Source: Cylicocyclus nassatus
Lineage: Eukaryota > Nematoda > Chromadorea > Rhabditida > Strongylidae
Length of the DNA stretch: 64,000 nt
Reading direction: 5' to 3'
Assembly: GCA_958299035.1 (NCBI GenBank)
Contig: CATQJL010000316.1
Span: forward strand, 48,667,585 to 48,731,584
The notes under the pieces were generated by a model. That model was not told the DNA's origin. It saw only the letters and a list, made by a program, of their open reading frames with translations, and did no database searches. The translations under genes were made by a program, and so were the position numbers. Shown here piece after piece: positions 1 to 8,728 of the stretch (the first letter of the stretch is position 1; the number at the start of each line of letters is the position of its first letter).

Positions 1-608
1 AAACTCGAGAGCTCGAGGACCGAAAAATGTAGGGAAGTATGGAGAACTCTGCCTAAGAGATGCTTCAGAGTGAAAAAGCTTTGACAAAAATTTCTAATAG
101 AAACTTTTCGTCCTAATCCCGTCTGTCCTACTCCTCTATTCTTCAGCAAAAGTAAGAAATCAACGAAGAGGTGGGGAAGGACGAGGACGAGGAGGAAGGA
201 GAAAGATTGGCTTAAAACTCTATGGGTGGCGGTAAAACGACACACGTGAACATAATAAAATTCATGGTACCTGTGGAGAATAGAGGGGAGAGGGACACTA
301 TGGGAGGGAAGGCTGTAGAGAGCAGGTGAGCATCTACTGGCACGTTTACTCAAAAAAATTTTGGGCACCAGGACTGTGGAGATTAGACTAGGGTAGCGGG
401 GGCTGCCTGAGCAGGAATTAGCTAAAGAGTGTTTGAGTTTATCCTAGGACGTCTGTACGCTAGAAAATGACTCATCACTAATCGGTGATTTTATATAAGG
501 CTGTGTGTGCTTGGAAGAATAAGACTACCGTTAGCTAAGAAAAGGTACGCGAAAAAAATTCAGAAATTCTAACTTCCAGACACTTCCTACTTCACACACA
601 CAGCCAGT
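1..608. other. No gene recognised
   Basis: There is no long open frame and no recognisable protein. The stretch is purine-rich at the left. A TATA-like string near 491-500 has no supported transcript behind it. Confidence 0.5.
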
Positions 609-635
609 CCAAAGCGCCGCGAAGCGGCGCTTTGG
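609..635. repeat. Perfect 12-bp stem hairpin
   Basis: Two perfectly complementary 12-nt arms (609-620 and 624-635) flank a GAA loop. The loop and closing pairs (CGC-GAA-GCG) match the 38-nt element-terminal hairpin at 17383-17420, so this may be the end of a related element. That link is an inference. Confidence 0.7.
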
Positions 636-793
636 ATAGTAGGATATTGTATTCTAGTCTATACCACTGCTAAGATTCGTTAGTGGTTCAGTGTATATGT
701 TTTTGAATATCAAAAACGGATATTCAAGTGAAAAAAAAACTTGCGAAAAGATGTTCGGCTTGCATAGTGTAGCAACCGTTCATGTGAATATAG

Positions 794-1026
794 TGTAATA
801 TCTGCTCCAAGACGAAGGCGGTCGCCCAAATAGGTTGAAAGCATGCAAGGCTGCCGCGCGCGGGCAATTGTCAACCACAGGGCGCGCGCACGCTCGGTCA
901 GCGGTCATCCACGCGAGCGTGCGCGCGCCCTGTGGTTGACAATTGCCCGCGCGCCGCGTGCGCGTCAGGCCTTGCATGGTCTCAACCTATTTGGGCGGCC
1001 GCCTTCGTCATGGAGGAGATATTACA
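794..1026. repeat. GC-rich foldback element
   Basis: The two halves are near-perfect reverse complements, from TGTAATATCT at 794 to AGATATTACA at 1017-1026, with arms of about 110 bp and a short spacer near 900. GC content is far above the flanks. It encodes nothing recognisable. Short frames read through it are palindrome shadows. It looks like a foldback MITE. Confidence 0.8.
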
Positions 1027-1520
1027 TGTCTCAATCGATTCTTCAACACAAGGCATTTGGCAAACAAAACATCAAAGACACCCAAAAATAAGAATTTGTC
1101 ATTTTTGCCATATCCTCGCACGCGCATCATTGTCAAAATGAGCGCAAATGATTGCTTCATGCGAGAAGCGAAGAAAATAGGCCAAAATCATATTTTACGA
1201 TTTCAAAGGGCCGTGTCAGCGGTCATCAGTTTGCCACCGAGCGCGAGCCGATTTCCATCCAGCGCACTACCACACGTACCAGAACAGCGCGGAGCCAAGT
1301 CTGTCTCACCCAGCGTGCAGCAAATGCACCACACCAGCGCGCCACCTTTCTCCTGCTTGCGCGCGCTAATCGCCGGGCCACCGAAAGTCCGGTGCGCGCT
1401 CGTCTGACTCTTGCGGCACGCCCGCACGGTCCGAATCCCTGAGTCAGTTGATTGACCGACTGCTTCGGCTCGTGTTAGTCTATATAAGAAGTGTTTCTGC
1501 TCAAAGCAGTCCGGGCAAAA
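1027..1520. other. No gene recognised; TATA-like string
   Basis: There is no protein homology that I recognise. TATATAAGAA at 1481-1490 follows a GC-rich stretch and could be a core promoter, but no downstream exon supports it. Confidence 0.35.
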
Positions 1521-1901
1521 ATTCGATTTCTAGAAATTCACTCACCGGGGGTTATTCGCAACATTGAATCCGAAAATCCAGATTAGAAGGCGCGAAAACG
1601 GCGAAAACATGCGTTTTCCAAAGCTTTACGATTTGAAATTGGACGGTTTCCGCCAAGGCTGAGACGCAGAGTATCTGCGGGACCCTACGATTTTTACTGT
1701 GGCGGCATGCGTACTCTGCCGCACAGGAATTCGAATGGCTCCAAGGACCCGCCCCAAGGAGTAAGTTTCCCCACTTTCCGGTCTTTTTCTTGCTTTAGAT
1801 CGAATGTTATGACGTCGCACTTGCAGGATGTTGTGCCTGAAAGGGGCCACTCTCGCATGGCGCTGAAATCCCAAAACTCCCATCTTACCCAGACACTGCC
1901 T
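1521..1901 (-). repeat. Dispersed repeat R1, copy 1
   Basis: Read on the minus strand, this begins AGGCAGTGTCTGGGTAAG just after TCAA (TTGA at 1902-1905 on +). It matches the repeat at 52763-53125 and the truncated copy at 36089-36184. Shared landmarks are a CCATGCGA(A/G)AGTGGCCC block, a CGGCAGAGTACGCATGCCGCC block and a distal GCCGTTTTCGC block. The AGGCAGTG terminus resembles the TTAA-MITE family of this window. No coding capacity is seen. Confidence 0.65.
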
Positions 1902-2955
1902 TTGATATAATGTGCTCGCACTGCAAGTGAAATGCGGTAAAATTTGCGCATGAACAAGTATCGTCCCTTCCACATTTGCTGCTACCTTTCTGGCGTCGCG
2001 GACGTGCCACGTGTGACTATCACGTTGGCAACGTTGGCAGCAACACGTTGGCGACATGCAGCAACATGTTGGCGTGGCCAAAATGTTCTGCCAACATGTT
2101 GTGGCAGGTTGCAAACATGTTGTTGCCACCGCCGACATGTTAGCCACATGTGGCAGGTCTGAGACGCAGATCAAGGGTAGCAGCTATAGTTAGAGCGACC
2201 GAAAAATTTCGTCGAACGAATGAATTTCGAATAATCGGTTTTTGAAAAATATTTGAACGAACGAATAACATTCGATCTGTAATTTTCAGATTATTCGAAT
2301 TCGAATATTCGAATAATGCTACATTTCAAAATTTGAATGAACGAATATTCGAATAAATGGGGTTGGTCGAACACTCGACTATTCGAATAATCGAATAATT
2401 ACATATGGTCGAATATTCGACTATTCGAACAGTTAATAATCTAAAACCTCAAACAATGCTGGTTTATTCTTTGTTGCGGTTTTCTGCAAAAAAAAATTGA
2501 TCTTTGCAGCTGATAATTATATGTGTAGCAAGTGGTAGGAAGACTGAGTTATTGTCGTTGGTTAGGGTTCCACTTAGGAAACAGAAGAACTTCACTCAAA
2601 CACGTAGTTCGAGGTGTTCATGGTCTTTTAAGATGATTACTAAGACTTACTGAGTAATCGTTTCAAATCCGCATTTATTTTTCCTCAGAAGTTTCTCCCG
2701 AAGCTACACAGAACTTTTTCCCAAAGCTGAAGATTTAACATGGAAAACATTTTACATTGGGTAGTTCTTTGTAATTTAATCATGGTCAGCATTGCGCTAG
2801 TTCTGAGACTAGCACTGGAGGAGCACGAGGAAGGCCTACAGTAATAGAATCAGAGGTGCGATAGTCGGAGCCGAGTCTCCGCCTACCTTCACTTTTGAGC
2901 TGGTACGAGGTGACCCTTCACTTTTGAATTTGAAATTTTTTTTGCTGAAGCTTAA

Positions 2956-3311
2956 AGGCAGCGTCCAGGCAGATCTGGATCTATGGGGCTTTTACGTGGA
3001 AAGCACTTTTGGGGCCCTAACTAAGGCACTGCTCAAGTGGCAGCTCAGGTAGTGCTCTAATGGCTGAGATATTCCCCTCGAAACTGGCCCCCGCGACCGT
3101 GTTTCGCATGGATTCATGGCGCAAAGCGTGGATCCTGGCGCGAAACTGCCATGAATCCTTGCGAATACGTTCGCGGGGGCCTGTTTCGAGGGGAATATCT
3201 CAGCCATTAGAGCACTACCTGAGTTGCCACTTGGGCAGTGCCTTAGTTAGGGTCCCAAAAGTACTTTCCACGTAAAAGCCCCATAGGTCCAGATCTGCCT
3301 GGACGCTGCCT
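2956..3311. mobile_element. TTAA-flanked MITE, copy 1
   Basis: The 356-bp palindromic element has termini AGGCAGCGTCCAGGCAGATC and the complement, directly flanked by TTAA (2952-2955 and 3312-3315). Copies occur at 23779-24132 and 37747-38028, and a sister family at 36189-36626 and 52320-52758. TTAA duplication is the hallmark of piggyBac-type transposition, so mobilisation by a piggyBac-like transposase is inferred. Confidence 0.8.
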
Positions 3312-3369
3312 TTAAGAGAAGGAAAATAAGCAAAAGGAACGCAAAAAAGTATTGAGAGCATATGTCTAT

Positions 3370-4568
3370 GTAGTAAGTCGATCTGGGCAGTAACCTCCGA
3401 TAACCAGAATTTCGAATGATAAAATAGCGAAAAAAATCATGCGAAATTTCCACCGTTATAAATCTGATGGTTGAAGATGTCAGCCATTGCGACTTCATAG
3501 ATTTTAAACAGCAAGTGGTTCTACCAGATAGTGAAGAAATTAAGTCGATCTGAGCAGTGACCGCCGAGAACGAGAATTTCAAAAAATTAAGGGATTTTAG
3601 GTTACTTAGTGACAGCTGACGTTTAGACTCCTATAAATCTGAAGTTCGAAGGTGTGCAATGTTGCGACTTTATAGGTTTTGTAGAGTAAGAATTGCTCTA
3701 TTGGACTTTGCCTTAGCCGCACCGATGCATTGAAATAGGGCCGAGGTGCAGGTTCTTTAAAAAGTAGATAAAAAAGCGCTTTTTGAAATTCAGCAGCTCA
3801 TAACTTCTTAAGAATTGCGTAAATCATGTTACGATTTCATAGGTTGGATTGTCCTCTTGAAGAGCTTTCAGTTGATATATAACATGTAGAGGTTTCGCGC
3901 CCCTCACAGCATATGTGCCCGGGGGTGGAGACTTTTCACCCCCGAAGTCTCCACTAGCGGTCTCCGGCCAATACATTAACATGGGCGAGGTGGAGACTTT
4001 GGGGTAAAAAGTCTCCACCCTGGGTTAGAGCCGCAAAAATCATTGAATCCCCTACATGTTATATATCATCTGAAAGCTCTTGCAAAGGAGAATCCAAGCT
4101 ATGAAGTCGCAACATGATTTACGCAATTCTTAAGAAGTTATGAGCTGTTGAATTTCAAAAAGCGGTTTTTTACCCGTTTTTTAAGAGCCTGAATCTCGGC
4201 CGTGTTTCAATGGATCGGTACGGCTAAGACAAAGTCCAATAGAGCAATTCTTACTCTACAAAACCTATGAAGTCGCAACATTGCACACCTTCAAACTTCA
4301 GATTTATAGGAGTCTAAACGTCAGCTATCACTAAGTAACCTAAAATCGCTTAATTTTTTAAAATTCTCGTTCTCGGCGGCCACTGCTCAAATCGATCTAA
4401 TTTCTTCGCTATCTGGTAGAACAACACTTGCCCTTTAAAACCTATAGAGTAGCAATTGCTGACATCTTCAACCACCAGATTTATAACAGTGGAAATTTCG
4501 CATGATTTTTCGCTATTTTATTATTCGAAATTCTGGTTCTCGGTGGTTATTGCCTGGATCGACCTACT
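3370..4568. repeat. 1.2-kb inverted repeat (arms about 580 bp)
   Basis: The left arm, starting near GTAAGTCGATCTGGGCAG, is mirrored by the right arm ending GATCGACCTAC. Matching runs occur throughout, for example around 3640-3690 against 4250-4300. The centre, near 3920-4020, is itself a GTGGAGACTTTT palindrome. Arm divergence is modest, so RNA from it could form a very long hairpin. Confidence 0.8.
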
Positions 4569-4924
4569 TTATTCGCAGTACGTTATAACAAAATTCACTT
4601 AGTAAAATACGTAAAGTTTAACTAGGTTTTACTTACAAATAGACCATTTGAATAACACGTTTATTTCTTTTTTTAATAATTTTTATGCCGCTGTACTCAA
4701 CGTATTTGTGGCCCTAAAGAGGGCCGTTAGGGCACACTTGTTGGCCCTCAAGGGGACCGTTGGATCAGAGTTCTTCAATTATCCGGAGTTTCTCCCCCCC
4801 CCCCCCCCGCTCGACGTTTTTGAGAGGTGAGTGTCCGGCACTACCACCTTCACTTTTGGTCGGCCAGTGGTAGCTGGAACCAACTTCACTTTTGGGAGGT
4901 CCGGCTCCACCTATCGCACCTCTG

Positions 4925-6719
4925 TATAGAATATATGTACCTCTGCTGTTGTGCCAAAAGTTTTGTCCGTTTTTTCAATTTAGTATCAAACCACGCACTA
5001 TAAAGACCTGAATGAGTTTTAGCATTCGATGCAGCTTTTCCTTCTCTTTCTAAGAATACACTTTCGAACTACAATCTTGTATGCTTTCTTTGATAATTGC
5101 CAAAATTCTCCATCCGTCAATTTTATCTGCTCAAAGTTAGGCTACTTTTTTTGAATTTCATTTTAAAGTTTCGAAAAGGACTAATATGGATCAAACAGAA
5201 CAATTCTTGGAATACAGGGTAATATTCTAGATTCTCTTAATTTGCTGTTTTTAACTTAAAAAACATTATATCTTCGGAAGTTTCGATTTTTGGCAAAGTC
5301 ATGAAACACGCAACTGCACAAATACACGAAAGCTTTTGAAACTTTTGCGAATTGAAATATGGTTCTTATCAAACATTATTTACGTTACTAAGCAAGTTTG
5401 ATTTGCTTGGAAAAGTAGCTTTTTGGAATTTTCGGTACTTTTACGTGGTAAATGTAATCAAAAAGGCGCAGTTTTTATCAAACAAATAATCATAACGAGC
5501 TTGGTAAACATGGCCCATGTAATCTAAAATGGGTACAATATGACTAAAGGCTTGCTGACGTTCATGACGTTCATCAGCGCTCTTTAAAAACATCAGGATA
5601 AAAATTTTTAAAACTCAGTAAAAATTTGGCGTTACTTTTGAGCTGCTCAGGAAGCCGAGGCGATAGACAGAGTAGATCAGAGAGCAAATACAGCTATAAG
5701 AAAGAAGATAAAAATCTGTATCAGATCCTACGTAAGTTGATCATGGATCGGTGTTCTGTGAGTTCTAGTGAGCGATGAAAAAAACGGACAAAACTTCCAG
5801 GATAATCTAACACTTCTGTGCTCATCTAAATCCAGAAAAAGAAAACTCGTGGAATTATCTGTATGTTAGCTGATAATCTAATGCTTGTCGGGAATTATCA
5901 ATCCCCGAGTTTCACAGTTGCTGCTGTAGGATTGAATTCTCACAAATTTGTTTTAGTTGTATTTCTGAGGTTTGTACTTTTGTTGTAAGGGATCTTCCAT
6001 ATCTTTTACTCAGGTTCAGAATAATTATTGTTCAACTTACACGCCTACTCGGAGTATTATTCCTCTACGAACTTTGCAATGATGCAAAGTTCGTAGAGGA
6101 ATAATAATAATAGTAGGTGCCTACTCGCGTACTTTATGTAGGCGTGTAATTCTAACATTAGTTTTCTACGCCTCCTGACTATAAGGGCAGCTGGTTTGAG
6201 TATGATGACTGACATATAGGCTGCCGCCACAAGTCAAGGGGCTCAGATCCTCACGACCGCCTTGCTCTGGCCTTGCGTTGTAACGTATCTTTAAGGTAAT
6301 CTAACATGCGAGCGGTGATTAGGCTGGCAAGGCAAATGAAGACCTCGAGATGAAGGAATGAATGTTGCCTATACCTGGCCTTAAAGGACTGCTGGTCCTT
6401 TCATGCTTATGCAAACTGTTTGAGGACCAGTGGTGCGTTGGGCGCCTAATGATGGCTTTGCCTTCACCCAATTTAGAGCTTGGAGGTATTTGCGCGTGAT
6501 TACGCGTCTCAACTTTTCAGACGCGATTTCCAGAAGATAATTCACCACTTCAAATGGAATATGTAAAGAGCTTGTCATCACTATGCTCTCGCATGACTCG
6601 CGACTCATGCTTTAAAAAGGGAAGCTTGCTAGCCATTTTGTCATTTGATAATTCATTTGTGTGATTGACCGATCGGGGACATAATTTTACTCATTATAGA
6701 ACAGCTAAAGTTTTCTTTT
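4925..6719. repeat. Interior of T1, no gene
   Basis: No transposase or other protein was recognised. TTTGTCCGTTTTTTCA (about 4970) has a complement near 5777-5796. A compact palindrome lies at about 6041-6148: TACGAACTTTGCA is mirrored by TGCAAAGTTCGTA, inside outer arms containing ACACGCCTAC and GTAGGCGTGT. Confidence 0.5.
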
Positions 6720-7446
6720 GACATCGAATGTTCGAATGAATGCTCTTAAATATTCGAATATTCGAATGACTGTCCTTCAAGTTGGCTCGAATATTCGAAT
6801 TCGAATAACCGTCTTTTGAAATTCCTCGAAAAAACGAATAATCGAATAACTCGTTTTTCCAAATCATCGAATGAACGAATTATTCGAATACAGGCCTTTT
6901 TCATTTATTCGACTATTCGAATATTCGAATAGTCGAATAGTTCGAATAAATTATTCGAACACGAATATTCGGTTCTAACTATAGTAGCAGCAACTGTGGA
7001 GGGACTATATCTAGCCGCGCCAGTAATGCTGGCATTTTGCGCGCGCAGTTGGACGGCGTCACAGAGGCAGCTATTTGCTCACGAGCAAATTTTGCCGCAC
7101 CTGCAGTGCAATTGCAATTGCACCTGCAATTTCACCTGCAGTGCGAGCACACCATATTGAGCGGAAAATCCTCAAACACTCGCACCGGTCCCGAACGGCC
7201 GACGACGCCCTTCCGGCCGGCGGCCGACCCACGAACCTGGGAGGAGCTAAATTCCGGCCGGCCGCTCGGAAAAGGTACGGGTCAGGAGCAGGGTCAATCG
7301 TGTTGATGCGAGACCCTCATTTACGACCCCCCCCCCTTCCCCTTAAAGGTACCCATCCGTACGACCCCCCCCCCTCCCCCCTTCCCCCATCCTCCCCCAT
7401 CTATCCCCCTTACCTCCCCTGCCCACATTCCTCGCGGTAACCTGCA

Positions 7447-7575
7447 TAAACGAATGTCAATCTCAAAAAACACGCGTGAGAACTTCAGTGAGGTTTCGGA
7501 AGCAGAATTTCTAGGCCAATGGGTGCGCCCAGCATCTGTAGCACGCATACACGCCTTCAATAATGTTTGAGATTC
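7447..7575 (-). pseudogene. 5' fragment of a second Penelope-like element
   Basis: The minus-strand translation contains WPRNSASETSLKFSRVF preceded by TLLKA. It aligns with WLRNLASEASMKSHTF and TLLKD at the start of the intact element (about 11.45-11.55 kb). The frame ends in low-complexity C-rich DNA before any GIY-YIG motif. It lies downstream of the intact element in the same orientation, as a truncated tandem copy would. Tandem arrangement is common among Penelope-like elements; its origin here is inferred. Confidence 0.6.
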
Positions 7576-8385
7576 TGCAAGTTTTTTTTTAAATTTTCAG
7601 GCATACTTCAGACCAGCAAACTCGATTCCCGTATGCGACACAAATTTTTGCACGAAAAAAAAAGACATTCTTGAACTACAAAAGATGTTTTCGACTGAGA
7701 AGCCTACTTCTTACCTCTTCCACAGTTTTTCCTGCGAAAAAAGCCGCTTTAGCGCCGTCCAGAATGATGTCAAAAAACGTGCATGAGCAAGGTAGTTTGA
7801 AAATTCGTAACTAAAGGCAGGAAAAGACTGAGAGGCTTCAAAGCACAGTTTCTGTAGCATAGTGCACAGGCTATCAATAGAAAAAGTTTCATCCCTTGAG
7901 GAGCAGTAAGCTCGAAAAAATTTAGATGCGACTCTCGCAAATTTAGATGCGATCCTAAAAAGCAAAAACTGGGGTCTTTGAGCTTAAAATTTTGTAACTT
8001 ACCAGAGAAGTTATAAAACAGCCTGCAATTTTCATGAGGGAAAGTAGGAGGATGGTCTCATATTACAGCAAAATTGCAGCTAACAAGCTTCTATAGCTTC
8101 GAAGGAATTTAGATGCGACCCGATACGACCCCCCTTTCCTGATTTTTTGCAACCATACATAAACTCATAAGAAAATCCACAGTTTACAAAATAACACCAG
8201 ATTTCGCACGGTAATAGCAGGACTTATCCAAAGTACATATAAGTTGTAAGGGCCGTATAAATGGCATTACAAAAAGATTTACGAATTATTGATTGTCATC
8301 GTTGATCCAGATAAAAAGACTGTAATATCAAGAGAATTATTATCAATGTGTTAACATTCATGATAAAGGAGAGAGATCAATTATT
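7576..8385. other. Between Penelope-like copies; no gene
   Basis: There is no recognisable protein. GATGCGACCCGATACGACCCCCC near 8112 resembles the TIR-element termini and may mark an internal junction. The rest is probably 3' non-coding sequence of the retroelement. Confidence 0.4.
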
Positions 8386-8396
8386 TTCCACACATA

Positions 8397-8456
8397 ACCG
8401 GTTTCGGGGCTAAGAACTAGACCGGGTATGTGACTTCCTTGGTGCCCCTTCATCAG
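8397..8456 (-). ncRNA. Hammerhead-ribozyme-like core
   Basis: On the minus strand, CTGATGA (8456-8450) is followed after one A by GGGGC (8448-8444). The matching GCCCC (8410-8406) leads directly into GAAAC (8405-8401). ACCGGT (8402-8397), a palindrome, then sits where a short stem III belongs. CUGAUGA and GAAA are the invariant hammerhead core, and Penelope-like elements are known to carry short type-I hammerheads. The loop of stem II is long (33 nt), one A is extra, and I find no convincing stem I. Activity is uncertain. Confidence 0.45.
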
Positions 8457-8728
8457 TAGTTCCCAAGGAAGTGCAAAAGAATGTAGGATGGATGAGTATT
8501 AGAGAGAATAAGGTAACAGCCTCACAGCAAGTCCAATCAAGTAACAATAATCAGTCAAGAGATATCCACTAGTACTTTTTGAATTTAAAATTTTCCCGCT
8601 CAATAGATCACTGGTTTGTAGAGCATGTTAACTAATCAACAGACTAACTCGTCTATTGTATGGGATTAAAGCGAACAGATGGATAGAAGTACAGGCTGGT
8701 CTTGCATTCAGTGTATAAATCGAGCTGT

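Larger units (their letters stand above)
2851..4924. mobile_element. 2.1-kb foldback inside T1
   Basis: The ends are inverted: CAGAGGTGCGATAG at 2851, and its complement ending CTATCGCACCTCTG at 4924. Both arms carry CTTCACTTTTG motifs. The core (3370-4568) is a long palindrome listed separately. A TTAA MITE sits in the left arm (2956-3311). No protein is encoded. Confidence 0.75.
2184..6984. mobile_element. T1: 4.8-kb TIR element with TTCGAATA-repeat arms
   Basis: The ends are inverted: CTATAGTTAGAGCGACCGAA at left, and TTCGGTTCTAACTATAG at right, which is the complement of CTATAGTTAGAACCGAA. A 6-bp duplication (TAGCAG) flanks it. The outer arms (about 2220-2420 and 6720-6975) are dense in the self-complementary word ATTCGAATA. 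No transposase frame was recognised, so it is probably non-autonomous. Terminal similarity links it to the 1.5-kb element at 25249-26722. Confidence 0.8.
1956..7004. mobile_element. MITE A (CAACATGTTG-rich), split by a 4.8-kb element
   Basis: The left TIR reads TATCGTCCCTTCCACA. The interior holds repeated AACATGTTGGC motifs. The right TIR ends AACTGTGGAGGGACTATA. A complete copy lies at 11891-12131. Element T1 is inserted inside the right TIR with TAGCAG duplicated on both sides (2178-2183 and 6985-6990). Removing T1 and one TAGCAG restores a TIR matching the other copy. Confidence 0.75.
1909..7160. mobile_element. Foldback family F, split by insertions
   Basis: The left part (1909-1955) and right part (7005-7160) are the two sides of one foldback element. 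It is homologous to the uninterrupted 221-bp copy at 59378-59598 inside the phosphoglucomutase gene. Landmarks include AAATTTGCGC near the left junction, GCGCGCAGTTGG and GGCGTCACAG on the right, and GAGCACACCATATT at the end. The copy was split by MITE A (1956-7004). Confidence 0.7.

Noticed and set aside
1481..1490. TATATAAGAA as a promoter (also 491-500 and 41174-41188)
   Set aside because: No downstream exon or transcript evidence. TATA-like words are common by chance in A/T-rich DNA.
2220..2420. TTCGAATA array considered as a CRISPR-like or satellite array
   Set aside because: There are no regular spacers. It forms the arm of a TIR element with a matching inverted arm at 6720-6975.
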